Positions 7,564-17,191 of a DNA stretch of 64,000 nt are shown here, in pieces (positions within the stretch are counted from its first letter, which is position 1; each line of letters starts with the position of its first letter). Below the pieces are notes generated by a model. The model searched no databases. It was not told the DNA's origin and saw only the letters and a program-made list of their open reading frames with translations. Origin of the DNA: Humidesulfovibrio sp. (GTDB lineage Bacteria; Desulfobacterota; Desulfovibrionia; Desulfovibrionales; Desulfovibrionaceae). A program made the position numbers and the translations under genes. The DNA is taken from assembly GCF_031082295.1 (NCBI RefSeq), contig NZ_JAVHLD010000012.1, positions 1-64,000 of the forward strand, in the 5' to 3' direction.

Positions 7564-9513
7564 CTAGGCAGCTGAGCGCAACACAGCGGGCTTGAGCGAA
7601 GCCACATCCTTGTCGCCGCGGGCATGCTCACCCGGATCTTCGCCCGCATCCGCGCGGATCTCGTCCACGATGCCCGCGAGGTTGCGCGCCTGCTGGGCCA
7701 GCTCGCTCACGGCCCGGGCGCTCTCCTCCATGACCTGGCTCGTCTCCTCGCTGATGCGCCGCATGTCCTCCATGGACTGGCTCACCTCGCGCCCGGACTG
7801 GGCCTGCTCCCGCGCGGACTGGGCGATGCCGCGCACCTCCCCGGCGGCGCGGGAGGCCAGCTCCACGATCTCCGCCAGGGCGTAGACGGGAATCTTCAGG
7901 ATGCGGGCGATGGCCAGCCCGGCCAGGCCCATGGGGCCCGGCGTGGCCGTGAGGATGCAGTCGAAGTCCTGCTCGAAGCACCAGGCCAGCATCTTCAGGA
8001 ACGGCGGATAGGCCAGGGTCAGCTCCGGATATTCCGGCATGGCGAAGGAGCCCACGGGCTCGAAGTTCTTGGCCCCCTCCATCGGCGCGCCCCTGGTGCA
8101 GGTCACGCAGGTCATGTCCTTGCCGTATTTTTTGGCCAGGGCGATCTGCTGCTGGATGGTCAGGGCCACCCCGTTGATCTCTGCGAAGGTGTCCGTAAAA
8201 TGCGCCACCCGCAGTTCGCCGCCGCTCCGATTCTGCCGACGCACGCCGAAGGTCTCCATGCACATGCCGGTGAAGCTGCGTTCCCTGGCGAACAGTTCGC
8301 TTGAGAGGAAATAGGGCGAGAGCAGCGCGTAAAGTGAGCCCGCCGAGGCCACGTCGTGGAACAGCTGAAAGATGTTGGCGCTGCGCACCGAGGCCAGCAT
8401 CTTGTCGGCGAAGCGCGACAGGAGCCGGTCCGAAACGCGCCGCACGAAGCGCCGCCACAATTCCTCGGGCGGCACGCTGCGGGTCACGCTGCCGCGCGCA
8501 GCGGCGGCCAGCTCCGGGTCGGCCTGGATGGTGCGCGTGGCCTCGGAGAGCAGCATGGCCTGGGGCGAATCCTTGTCGGCCAGGCGCTCGTACAGGGCGG
8601 TGCGCACCCGGTCCTTGAGGCGCTCCAGAGGTGTGGCGCGGACCTCGCGCCCGGCCCTGGCGGGGTCGAGCAGAATGTCCGCGAGGCGCATGCAGGCGTG
8701 GCTGCGGGGCAGCCGTCCGGCGCGGCTTTTGTAGAACTGGTAGGCGATGCCGTAAAGATTGTGGGCCATGGCCCAGGGCGTGGCCGTGCCGCCCAGCACC
8801 CGGCCCCGGCCTTCGCGGATGCCGTCAAGCAGGTTCGCCAGCGTGGCCGGGCCGTCGAACTCGGTGTGCCTGCGGGCGATGGACAGAGACGAATGGTCGT
8901 CGCTGCCGCCCACCAGGCTCTTGATCCAGGGCGCCGGACCAGAGGGCTCGATGCCATGCCTTTCGGCAAGACGCTCAATGTCCGCAGGCCGCAGCGCCTC
9001 CACCACCTGGCGCAGGAAGGCGTTCTGGGACTCGTCGCGCGAGCCGTTCAGCTCGAAGATGTTGAACAGCAGCAGGCACTGCTCGAAATGCGCCGGGGTC
9101 AGACGGTCATTGACCGCGAACAGAGGATGCGCCAGCACGTGCACGATGCCTTCCTCGCGCAGGTAGGGCACAAGGTCGAAGACGTTCTCGCGCAGGCGCT
9201 GGAACTCCGCGTGCTGGGCCTCGGTGATGTCGTAGGCCAGCACGTGCAGCTTGCAGCGGTCCTCGGGAAAGTATGTGGTGATCTCCTCGCTGACGAAGGC
9301 CCCTGGCAGGTGCGCGATCTCAAGCGAGCCGCTGATCGTGTTGTGGTCGGTTATGGTGACCATGCCCATGCCCCGGGCACGCGCGATCTCGTAGATGCGC
9401 ATGGGCTCGGTGAAGCTTTCCGGGCACCCCATGCGCTGCAGGATCCATTGGGAGGGACGCGTTGAAAACTTGGAGTGGACGTGCAGATCGATACGAAAGG
9501 CGTCTGGGATCAC
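7564..9513 (-). CDS. Chimera: PHP domain + truncated glycosyltransferase fused to chemotaxis-receptor tail
   Basis: Residues about 1-300 form a PHP-type metallophosphoesterase domain: DLHVHSKFS, TITDHNT, VLAHPLFA and GGSDDHSS carry the expected His/Asp metal ligands. Residues about 430-543 match the N-terminus of a family 4 glycosyltransferase (RVAHFTDTFAEINGVA). That domain stops abruptly after KIPVY. From about residue 544 (near base 7882) the protein continues as the helical C-terminal tail of a methyl-accepting chemotaxis protein (EIVELASRAAGEV, RRISEETSQVMEESA). The nucleotide-sugar-binding half of the glycosyltransferase is absent. The junction lies about 320 bases from the island edge, so a deletion linked to island insertion is likely. 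The PHP part may still be active; the transferase should not be. Confidence 0.8.
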   Translation of the reverse strand: MIPDAFRIDLHVHSKFSTRPSQWILQRMGCPESFTEPMRIYEIARARGMGMVTITDHNTISGSLEIAHLPGAFVSEEITTYFPEDRCKLHVLAYDITEAQHAEFQRLRENVFDLVPYLREEGIVHVLAHPLFAVNDRLTPAHFEQCLLLFNIFELNGSRDESQNAFLRQVVEALRPADIERLAERHGIEPSGPAPWIKSLVGGSDDHSSLSIARRHTEFDGPATLANLLDGIREGRGRVLGGTATPWAMAHNLYGIAYQFYKSRAGRLPRSHACMRLADILLDPARAGREVRATPLERLKDRVRTALYERLADKDSPQAMLLSEATRTIQADPELAAAARGSVTRSVPPEELWRRFVRRVSDRLLSRFADKMLASVRSANIFQLFHDVASAGSLYALLSPYFLSSELFARERSFTGMCMETFGVRRQNRSGGELRVAHFTDTFAEINGVALTIQQQIALAKKYGKDMTCVTCTRGAPMEGAKNFEPVGSFAMPEYPELTLAYPPFLKMLAWCFEQDFDCILTATPGPMGLAGLAIARILKIPVYALAEIVELASRAAGEVRGIAQSAREQAQSGREVSQSMEDMRRISEETSQVMEESARAVSELAQQARNLAGIVDEIRADAGEDPGEHARGDKDVASLKPAVLRSAA

Positions 9514-9525
9514 AGAGCCTCCTGG

Positions 9526-9879
9526 TCATGCGCAACGGCGCAACCGGCCGCGTTCATTGTCGGCCTGGCAATGCACGCAAAGCTGGGCGGTAGGGTTGGC
9601 CATGAGCCGCGCAAGGCCGATCTCCTCGCCGCATTCCTCACAGTCGCCGTAGCAACCGGTGTCCATCCGCTTGAGGGCGGCCTCAATCTCGCCTCGGCGC
9701 TCCTCCAGCCTGCGCCGCAGGGCGATCTGCATGCCCACCTCCACCACGCGCGAGGCAAATTCGTTCTCATCGGCGCAGGCGTCGAGCCGGGGTTGCTCGT
9801 CCAATTCGGCGTCGGGGCAGGGCCGCACGCGGCAGCCATCGAGGGCATCAAGCAGGCGTTTGCGCAACATCTCCAGCAT
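9526..9879 (-). CDS. TraR/DksA-family zinc-finger protein, 117 aa
   Basis: It starts at an ATG after CGGAGGAGACC, a strong ribosome-binding site. Residues 1-75 are helical and charged. Residues about 76-112 carry a four-cysteine zinc finger (CYGDCEECG, then CVHCQ), the signature of DksA/TraR proteins that act in the RNA polymerase secondary channel. It lacks the clear DxxDxA coiled-coil tip motif of true DksA, so it is a short paralogue. The PHP/glycosyltransferase gene follows after 12 bases, suggesting cotranscription. Confidence 0.82.
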   Translation of the reverse strand: MLEMLRKRLLDALDGCRVRPCPDAELDEQPRLDACADENEFASRVVEVGMQIALRRRLEERRGEIEAALKRMDTGCYGDCEECGEEIGLARLMANPTAQLCVHCQADNERGRLRRCA

Positions 9880-10048
9880 GGTCTCCTCCGTAGGTAGCGG
9901 TTGAGCCGGTCTTTTCCGGTGTGCAGAGAATGTCTAGCATGACGTTTGCGCGGGCAGGTTTCCTCTGTGTGACGCCAGCGGAACAAATTGTCCTCTTTAT
10001 GGGGGCACCGAATAGTGAGGGGCGGCTGAAATGAAGTTTGCCGAGCCA

Positions 10049-10938
10049 AGAACTTATCCGTAATCAAATGGCACTGTATTCTTTTTTTCCTATAATTCAG
10101 AGCGGATGTGCATCATGGAAAGTCCGTTCATGGCGAGGTGTCTGATGAGTTCTGGGGGCATGTTGGACCGCTGATGCCTGCGCGTAAGGGTCTGGACGAG
10201 GGAAGCGACAATCGCAGGCAAGACGGGGAAATAGTCGATGGACCCCCGTAAAAGGCATGAGGGCATCGTGTTCGTGTTTCGCAGAAGGCTACCAGTAGAA
10301 AGCTCCTCCCAAGGAGCAGTTTGGCAACGCAAGTTCGGTGCGCAAACACTTCCGAAAGTAGCTCAACGCTGGATTATTCTTGCAGCTCTGGCAAGTTGGG
10401 CTAGCAGAGTACGACGACATGGAAAGTGTCGCCAGGGTGTGGCAAAGCATCAAAGGCTCAATGGTTAGGCTCTTTTGGCTCAAGAATCCGTCGGGCGAAA
10501 TCAAAGGACCGGGTGGAGAAATGGAAGCAAGCGGCAGGTGTTGGTGGACGAGAGTGGAACCCCACTGTCGATCATCGTAACCGGAGCGAACAGGCATGAA
10601 GTAACCCAGCTTACACGACTGATGGTAACGGTAATTTTAACTACGGCAGGCAAAGGCATGGTATGCCTCTATGCCGACAAGGGCCACGATTGAGATCCAG
10701 CGCAAAGAGCAATCGCTGAGAGGGGATTCATGCCATGTTTCTTCTGGAAGAAACATGGCCTGGGCGTTCGTGAAAGAATCGATGTTGGGTGTTCGAGGTG
10801 ACGCACTCTTGGCTCAATCGGTTCAGGAAGCTCCTGGTTCGATGAAAATAGTTAGCGGATAGCTTCGAGGCCTTGCTTCACCTGGCCGCAGCAAAAACTT
10901 GGTGGGGAAAAGTGACAGCAATTTACGGTTAGGTTCTA
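10049..10938 (+). mobile_element. Degenerate IS5-family insertion sequence
   Basis: Terminal repeats are still visible: AGAACTTATCCGTAA at 10049-10063 and TTACGGTTAGGTTCTA at 10923-10938, imperfect inverted copies of one another. Between them lies a broken IS5-type transposase gene. The right end coincides with a CTAG tetranucleotide (10936-10939), in line with the YTAR target preference of IS5-family elements. The element is clearly inactive. Confidence 0.72.
10131..10914 (+). pseudogene. IS5-family transposase, multiple frameshifts and stops
   Basis: Fragments of an IS5-type DDE transposase occur in shifting frames: an N-terminal part near 10140-10260 (SDEFWGHVGPLMPARK, then MDPRK and GIVFVF), QLWQVGLAEYDDMESVARVW near 10380, QESVGRNQ and GSKRQVLVDESGTPLSIIVT near 10480-10590, YADKGHD before a stop at 10691, and a C-terminal RCWVFEVTHSWLNRFRKLLV near 10780 followed by stops. 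At least three frame changes are needed to join them, so no functional transposase can be made. Confidence 0.75.
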
Positions 10939-11349
10939 GGTCTGCGCCGTCTGGCACTGGTCGGGCTCGCGCCACGACCACGCCAGCCAGACGATGAATA
11001 CTGTGCATGCGATTTCGATGGCGCTGAAGAAGATATAGTAAAGAGAAGGTGTCGTCCCAGTAAAGAGCGTCGCAGACTGGACGCCGGTCATAAGCGTCCC
11101 GGAGAAGAGGTTGGCTAGGCGGTTCATCTTGTGCCGCATAACTTTCGTCAGGATGGTCATGGCGATGGGGATCTCCATCAATATGGCTGCCCCGAACAGG
11201 AATTCCCTGGTGATTGGCGTTCCGTCAACACGGCCAGATAAAAACTGCTTCAGGATGTCATTGTCCATAAGCATCACAACGTCGCAATAGAGGTAATTGA
11301 ACATTACGAATATCCACAACCCCGAAAGAGTTGATTCCACGCTTCGCAT
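10936..11349 (-). CDS. DUF6326-like four-helix membrane protein, 137 aa
   Basis: Four hydrophobic segments are visible (about residues 8-28, 47-70, 80-100 and 105-127), with the FLSGRVDGTPIT motif between the first two. I associate this pattern with small DUF6326 integral membrane proteins of unknown function. The stop codon (TAG, read from CTA at 10936-10938) is the last triplet of the adjacent IS right end, so the IS lies exactly at the 3' end of the gene. There is no clear Shine-Dalgarno. Between 11350 and 11490 I see no gene. Confidence 0.65.
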   Translation of the reverse strand: MRSVESTLSGLWIFVMFNYLYCDVVMLMDNDILKQFLSGRVDGTPITREFLFGAAILMEIPIAMTILTKVMRHKMNRLANLFSGTLMTGVQSATLFTGTTPSLYYIFFSAIEIACTVFIVWLAWSWREPDQCQTAQT

Positions 11350-11490
11350 CTGCTGCCCTCGCGATACAGGGTTGGTGGTTCAGATAAATACTGTCGCACT
11401 GTGCCTGATGCGATGTGACGAGGCAACATATTGTACGCACTGAAAATGACGGAGGTGGCGAAAAATGCGCCAAGTTCCCAAAAGCCCCCG

Positions 11491-11560
11491 GCATTTCTTC
11501 ACCTGGCCGAAGCAATCGTTTGGTTGAGAAATGTAACAACTATTCACGGATAGGCTCTAA
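11491..11560 (+). mobile_element. 3' remnant of a second IS5-family element
   Basis: The frame from 11491 reads AFLHLAEAIVWLRNV and ends at TAG 11551, matching the conserved C-terminus of IS5-type transposases (compare LLHLAAA in the neighbouring remnant). It is followed by the terminal repeat TTCACGGATAGGCTCTA. Only the last about 70 bases remain. The CTAA at 11557-11560 is a YTAR target, and its complement contains the ptxD stop codon. Confidence 0.65.
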
Positions 11561-12573
11561 GCCCCGACAGACACATGTATGGGGGAATTGACCGCGCCGT
11601 GGGGTCTGAGGCCTTGAAGGGCCTCCACAATATTCTCAGCCGCCTCCATGGCGATTTCCAGGCGGACATGCTCCACGGCCGAGCCAAGGTGCGGAGTGAA
11701 CACTGTTCGCAATTCCGAATCAAGTAGGGCCAAGTTCACTGCATTTGGACGTCCCGGCAGAGCCCAGTCCTCGAACTCAAAGACGTCCGCCGCGTATCCC
11801 GCCAGTCGGCCTTGGCGTAGCGCCGCCGCCACAGCGGCCTCGTCCACGCAGGAGCCTCGTCCGGCGTTGATGAGCAGACAGTCTGGCCGCACAAGGGCAA
11901 GCTTTTCCGCGCCGAGCAGGTGCCGCGTACCAGGGGCCAACGGGGTAAGCAGAACGACGAAGTCCGACCTGCGCAGCAAGTCATCCAGCCCGGTCTGCTC
12001 CACGTGGAGCTCCGCAGCCCGGTCCGGCCCAAGAGGGCAGACATCGTGCCCCAGCAGCCGGGCACCCCAGCCCTGGAGCCGCCCCGCCACAGCCTGCCCG
12101 AGCCTGCCCATCCCAATGAGGCCGACGGTTGATCCCTGTATCCCTGTGCCGTAGAGAGTGGGCCGCCAACCGTGAAAGTTCCCGCCCATGACTATCTGGT
12201 CCCCTTGACGGAAATTGCGTCCAAGCGAGAGCATGAGCCCGATGGTCAGCTCCGCTGTGGGCACAGTAAGCAGGTCCGGCACGTTGGTGAGCCATACACC
12301 GCGCTCGGTGATGGCCTCCACGTCGTAGTTGTCAAAGCCTTTGAGCGCCGCCCCGATGACCTTGAGTCTTGGGGCGTGGTTTAGGAGCTCCTGGTCCACC
12401 CAGTCAGGCATGAACATCATGGCTGCATCCGCTTGGGCCAACCGCAAGAACAATTCCTTTCTGGGTAGGCTTTCGCGGGTGTCGTTCAGCAGGAGGCGGC
12501 AGTGTTGCGTCAGATACTCGGTCACTTCGGGGTGTATCCAGTGCGTGATGACGGTGAGCGGTTTTTCCTTCAT
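11557..12573 (-). CDS. ptxD: Phosphite (phosphonate) dehydrogenase
   Basis: NAD-dependent D-2-hydroxyacid dehydrogenase-family enzyme that oxidises phosphite to phosphate in the cytoplasm. 338 aa from the chosen ATG, which overlaps the ptxC stop (ATGA) behind GGGGGAA; a longer start at 12594 is less likely. Family-specific blocks match PtxD closely: MMFMPDWVDQELL, GAALKGFDNYDVEA, LTNVPDLLTVPTAELTIGL, the nucleotide-binding GLIGMGRLGQAVA, and NAGRGSCVDEAAV with ADVFEFEDWA. The catalytic Arg, Glu and His lie at NAGRG, FEFEDW and FTPHLGSA. As last gene of ptxABCD it lets the cell use phosphite as phosphorus source. Its stop codon lies in the end of an IS remnant. Confidence 0.93.
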   Translation of the reverse strand: MKEKPLTVITHWIHPEVTEYLTQHCRLLLNDTRESLPRKELFLRLAQADAAMMFMPDWVDQELLNHAPRLKVIGAALKGFDNYDVEAITERGVWLTNVPDLLTVPTAELTIGLMLSLGRNFRQGDQIVMGGNFHGWRPTLYGTGIQGSTVGLIGMGRLGQAVAGRLQGWGARLLGHDVCPLGPDRAAELHVEQTGLDDLLRRSDFVVLLTPLAPGTRHLLGAEKLALVRPDCLLINAGRGSCVDEAAVAAALRQGRLAGYAADVFEFEDWALPGRPNAVNLALLDSELRTVFTPHLGSAVEHVRLEIAMEAAENIVEALQGLRPHGAVNSPIHVSVGA

Positions 12574-13367
12574 GCGAATTTCCCCCTGAGCCAAGAGCCC
12601 AGCGCATCGACAAGTGTCACCATGACAAGCATGACAAGCAAGAGCGCGGCCACCTCCTGGTACTGCATGAGGCGCAGCGAACCCATGAGCTGGAAGCCTA
12701 TGCCCCCTGCGCCGACCATTCCCATGACCGTAGACGCCCGAAAGTTGTATTCCCAGCGGTACACGGCAATGTCGGCCATTTGGGGCAGCACCTGCGGAAG
12801 CATGCCGTGGAGCATGACCTGCATGGGAGTGGCGCCTGTGGCCCGGATGGCCTCCACCGCACGCTTGTCGCAGTGCTCCACGGATTCGGCAAAGAACTTG
12901 CCCACCATGCCCACGGAATGTAGCCCCAGTGCCAGCACACCCGGGAGCGCCCCGAACCCCACAGCCGCCACGAACACGATGCCCATGATCAACTCCGGCA
13001 CTGAACGCAGGAAATTAAGCACCCCCCTGGCGAGGCGGTGGACCACGGGATGCGGCGAGGCGTTTGCGGCCGCCAGAAAGCCCAGGGGAATCGACAGACA
13101 CACGGCCAGGAAGGTCCCGGCCACGCTCATGGCCAGTGTGTCCAGCAGCGGCATGCCCCAATTCGCCCAGTTGCTGAAATCCGGGGGCATCATTTCGCCC
13201 AGGAGGTCCGCCAAGGCCGGGCCAGCCTCCATGAGCCTTTGGGCGTCGAACAGACCGGAATGCGCAAGGCAAGCCCCAACCGCCAGCATGCCCAGTCCGG
13301 CCTTGGCGAGGCTTGCCAGGTATTCCCGCCTCAGTTCACCGATGGTGAATTCATATGTTTTGGACAT
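12570..13367 (-). CDS. ptxC: Phosphite/phosphonate ABC transporter permease (PtxC/PhnE)
   Basis: 265 aa. After a short basic N-terminus there are about five to six membrane segments and the permease EAA-like loop (EHCDKRAVEAIRATGATPMQV) that contacts the ATPase. The RSVPELIMGIVF and ASTVMGMVGAGGIGFQL blocks are typical of PhnE-type permeases. It moves oxyanions delivered by the binding protein across the inner membrane. It starts 2 bases after the ptxB stop and overlaps ptxD by 4 bases, so the operon is translationally coupled. Confidence 0.9.
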   Translation of the reverse strand: MSKTYEFTIGELRREYLASLAKAGLGMLAVGACLAHSGLFDAQRLMEAGPALADLLGEMMPPDFSNWANWGMPLLDTLAMSVAGTFLAVCLSIPLGFLAAANASPHPVVHRLARGVLNFLRSVPELIMGIVFVAAVGFGALPGVLALGLHSVGMVGKFFAESVEHCDKRAVEAIRATGATPMQVMLHGMLPQVLPQMADIAVYRWEYNFRASTVMGMVGAGGIGFQLMGSLRLMQYQEVAALLLVMLVMVTLVDALGSWLRGKFA

Positions 13368-13369
13368 TG

Positions 13370-14245
<876 letters not shown>

Positions 14246-14267
14246 CTAGAAGGTTTCGGATGGTGGT

Positions 14268-15068
14268 TCAGGCAGCCTTGGCCTCAAGGACGGCAAGCTC
14301 GTTCTCACCGGTCTCTTCCTCGGGCTGTGACGAGACATCACCGCCAGAAGTGTAGATCTCTTTAAGAGCGCTTTCGCTCAACTCGTTTGGCGGAGCATCG
14401 AACACAACCCGCCCGTCCTTGAGGGCAATGACCCTGTCGGCGAACTTCCGGGCCAGGTCCACCTGATGCAGGCTCACCACCGTGCAGATGCCATCCTCCC
14501 GGCAGATCTTCAGGAGCAGTTCAAGAATCTCCTCTGACTTGGCGGGATCCAGGCTGGCCACAGGTTCATCAGCCAGGATGATGCGCGGCTTCTGAGCCAG
14601 GGCGCGGGCGATGCCTACGCGTTGCTGCTGGCCGCCCGAGAGCCTGCCGGCGCGCGTGAGGGCGAAATCCAGTAGCCCTACGCGCTCAAGGCACCCAAGA
14701 GCGTCGGTGACATCCTTGCGCGACCAGGGGAGCAGGCTCCTCCAAAGCGGCGTGCAGCCAAGGCGACCGTTAAGGACGTTGGCCAGGGCCGTCTGGCGAA
14801 AGATGAGTTGGTGCTGCTGGAAAACGAACCCTGTCATGCAGCGCAGTGCGTGACGCTTGGAGGCGGTGTCGATAGACCCTATCCCCTCAATCTCCACCGT
14901 TCCGCCAGTCGGAACGGTGAGCTGATTCAGGCACCGCAGCAGGGTTGATTTTCCGGCCCCTGAGGGACCGAGGAGAACGCTGAAACGGCTGGCTTCAAAG
15001 GTAAGATCCGTGGGATATAGCGCCGTGTGCGCCTGGTAGATTTTGGTGAGGCCTTGGATCGTGAGCAT
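14268..15068 (-). CDS. ptxA: Phosphite/phosphonate ABC transporter ATPase (PtxA/PhnC)
   Basis: 266 aa from the ATG behind AAGGAGGG ([12 protein letters not shown]); an upstream in-frame start lacks this signal. Walker [10 protein letters not shown]-loop FVFQQHQL, signature LSGGQQQR, Walker B ILADEP with SLD and the switch His (VSLHQVD) are all present. About 30 C-terminal residues rich in Glu extend past the usual PhnC end. It energises phosphite import. First gene of ptxABCD; a Pho-box-like array lies 53-81 bases upstream. Confidence 0.92.
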   Translation of the reverse strand: MLTIQGLTKIYQAHTALYPTDLTFEASRFSVLLGPSGAGKSTLLRCLNQLTVPTGGTVEIEGIGSIDTASKRHALRCMTGFVFQQHQLIFRQTALANVLNGRLGCTPLWRSLLPWSRKDVTDALGCLERVGLLDFALTRAGRLSGGQQQRVGIARALAQKPRIILADEPVASLDPAKSEEILELLLKICREDGICTVVSLHQVDLARKFADRVIALKDGRVVFDAPPNELSESALKEIYTSGGDVSSQPEEETGENELAVLEAKAA

Positions 15069-15120
15069 ATGGAAGCCCTCCTTGCATGGGAGGATCCCTA
15101 GCATCTGAACTCCAAGGAGT

Positions 15121-15149
15121 CATGACGGCAGAGTCACAGGCATGTGACA
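15121..15149 (-). promoter_or_regulatory. Pho-box-like array upstream of ptxA
   Basis: On the minus strand three heptamers, TGTCACA (15149-15143), TGTGACT (15138-15132) and CGTCATG (15127-15121), lie exactly 11 nt apart, the spacing at which PhoB monomers bind. They precede ptxA by about 50 bases. A -10-like TGCTAGGG follows about 20 nt downstream. I infer phosphate-starvation control of phosphite use. Confidence 0.6.
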
Positions 15150-15204
15150 ATAGCAGCAGACCTGTTCAGAGGAGCCAACAAGAATAATACGGCCGTCTTT
15201 CCTG

Positions 15205-15261
15205 CGTCACCCACCTTTTGCCGGGCCGTCACACAACCGTCACATGGCGGGGCTTTATGAT
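15205..15261 (+). promoter_or_regulatory. Pho box and -10 element of pstS
   Basis: CGTCACC (15205), CGTCACA (15227) and CGTCACA (15238) sit on an 11-nt register with one weak unit at 15216. TATGAT (15256-15261) is a good -10 box, with no sigma-70 -35 box, as expected for PhoB-activated promoters. The pstS start codon is about 44 bases further on. Confidence 0.75.
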
Positions 15262-15304
15262 GTTCCGTGCAAGCGTAAACATCAACCCCTTCGGAGGCTC
15301 ATCC

Positions 15305-16159
15305 ATGAAACGTCTTCTTTCCGCCGCACTCGCCGCCCTGGCCGTGCTCGGCCTCGCCGCCGTCTCCTTCGCCGGCGACCTCCCGGTCAAGGGCTCCACC
15401 ACTGTCCAGCCCATCATGCAGAAGGCCGTCGAGGCCTTCATGGCCAAGAACAAGGGCGTGTCCATCTCCATCTCCGCCTCCGGCTCCGGCGACGGCGCCA
15501 AGGCCCTCATCGACGGCAGCACCCCGCTGGCCATGATGAGCCGCGAGATGAAGGAGTCCGAGATCAAGCAGGCCAAGGATAAGGGTGTGAACCCCAAACA
15601 GATCATCATCGCTTACGACTGTCTGACCCCCATCGTGCACCCCTCGAATCCGGTGAAGAACCTGACCATGGACCAGCTAAAGGACATCTACACCGGCAAG
15701 ATCACTGACTGGAAGGACGTGGGCGGCGCAGCCGGCCCCATCTCCGTGGTCTCCCGCGACTCCTCCTCCGGCACCTTCGAGTACTGGAACGAGCACGTCT
15801 TGAAGAAGGAGCGCGTCTACGCCCGCGCCCAGATGCAGGCCTCCAACGGCGCCGTGGCCCAGACCGTGTCCAAGCAGAAGTCGGCCATCGGCTACGTGGG
15901 CCTGGCCTACACCCAGAACAAGGGCCTCAAGGCCGTAACGGTGGAAGGCGTCGGCGGCAGCGTGGAAAACACGCTCAACGGCACCTATCCCATCTCCCGC
16001 GGGCTGTACCTCTACTCCAACGGCGAGCCCACCGGCGACGTGGCCAAGCTCGTGAACTACATCCTCTCCGACGAGGGCCAGAAGATCGTTGCCTCGGTGG
16101 ACTATGTGCCCCTGAAGGCCGCCAAGGCCGCGAAGGCGGACAAGAAGGCCAAGAAGTAA
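15305..16159 (+). CDS. pstS: Phosphate ABC transporter substrate-binding protein
   Basis: 284 aa from the ATG behind CGGAGG (MKRLLSAALAAL); residues 1-23 are a signal peptide ending SFA. The mature protein carries the phosphate-binding segments of PstS: KGSTTVQPIM, SGSGDGAKALIDG and SRDSSSGTFEYW. It has a Lys/Ala-rich C-terminus. It is of the short PstS type. It captures phosphate in the periplasm for PstCA-PstB. First gene of pstSCA and preceded by a clear Pho box. Confidence 0.95.
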   Translation: MKRLLSAALAALAVLGLAAVSFAGDLPVKGSTTVQPIMQKAVEAFMAKNKGVSISISASGSGDGAKALIDGSTPLAMMSREMKESEIKQAKDKGVNPKQIIIAYDCLTPIVHPSNPVKNLTMDQLKDIYTGKITDWKDVGGAAGPISVVSRDSSSGTFEYWNEHVLKKERVYARAQMQASNGAVAQTVSKQKSAIGYVGLAYTQNKGLKAVTVEGVGGSVENTLNGTYPISRGLYLYSNGEPTGDVAKLVNYILSDEGQKIVASVDYVPLKAAKAAKADKKAKK

Positions 16160-16288
16160 CAACGCTTCCCCGAGCGCCAAGACCGTTTCGACCTTCCTCC
16201 TTTGGGACCCCTCCTCCCAGCCCGGCCCGGCCCATCCGGACCGGGTTCGGGCGGAGGGGTCGAAACGCAAGAGACCGGAGATTCGCCC

Positions 16289-17179
16289 ATGCGCCGCAGC
16301 ACCAGGGAAATCCTCATCAAACGGGCCTTCATGGCCACGGCCGTGACCTCGCTGGCCGTGCTGGCGCTGATCATGGTCTTTTTGTTCATGGAGGGCCTGC
16401 CCGCCTTCAGCTTCGTCAGCGTGAAGGGCTTCCTGCTGGGCATGGACTGGTACCCCACGGACGAGGCCAACCCGGCCTACGGCATCCTGCCGCTCATCGT
16501 GGCCAGCGGCGCGGTGACGGCCCTTTCTTCCCTGGTGGCCATCCCCCTTGGCGTCATGACCGCCGTGTACCTGGCGGAGATCGCCTCCCCACGCGTGCGC
16601 GCCGTGGTCAAGCCCATTGTGGAGATGCTGGCGAGCCTGCCCTCGGTGGTCATCGGCTTCTTCGGCATGGTGGTCATGGCCCCGTTCCTCCAGGACTATT
16701 TCGACATCCCCGTGGGCCTGAACCTGGCCAACGCCGCGCTCATGCTGGCCTTCATGAGCGTGCCCACCATCGCCAGCGTCAGCGAGGACGCCATCTACGC
16801 CGTCCCGCGCGACCTCAAGGAAGCCAGCTTCGCCCTGGGCGCCACGCACCTGGAAACGCTTCTGCGCGTCACCATCCCGGCCTCGCTCTCCGGCATCGGC
16901 ACGGCGGTGATCCTGGGCATGAGCCGGGCCATCGGCGAGACCATGGTGGTGCTCATGGTGGCGGGCGGCGCGGCGGTGATTCCGGACTCGCTCTGGAGCC
17001 CGGTGCGGCCCATGCCCGCGAGCATCGCGGCGGAGATGGCCGAGGCGCCGTTTCGCGGCCACCACTACCATGCGCTCTTCGCCACGGCCATGGTGCTCTT
17101 CCTGGTGACGCTCTGCTTCAATATCCTGGCCGACTACATCTCCCACAAGCACAGCCAGACCGGCTCGGCCAGCCTGTAA
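16289..17179 (+). CDS. pstC: Phosphate ABC transporter permease PstC
   Basis: 296 aa; start at the ATG before RRSTREILIKRA, behind CGGAGA, rather than an upstream frame extension without a signal. Six membrane segments. The EAA loop (DLKEASFALGATHLETLLRV) and SVVIGFFGMVVMAP typify PstC. It forms the inner-membrane phosphate channel with PstA. About 130 bases separate it from pstS; this gap holds an imperfect GC-rich inverted repeat (near 16204-16260) that could act as a partial terminator and raise PstS over PstC. That last point is inference. Confidence 0.93.
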   Translation: MRRSTREILIKRAFMATAVTSLAVLALIMVFLFMEGLPAFSFVSVKGFLLGMDWYPTDEANPAYGILPLIVASGAVTALSSLVAIPLGVMTAVYLAEIASPRVRAVVKPIVEMLASLPSVVIGFFGMVVMAPFLQDYFDIPVGLNLANAALMLAFMSVPTIASVSEDAIYAVPRDLKEASFALGATHLETLLRVTIPASLSGIGTAVILGMSRAIGETMVVLMVAGGAAVIPDSLWSPVRPMPASIAAEMAEAPFRGHHYHALFATAMVLFLVTLCFNILADYISHKHSQTGSASL

Positions 17180-17191
17180 AGCGAGGCGAAC

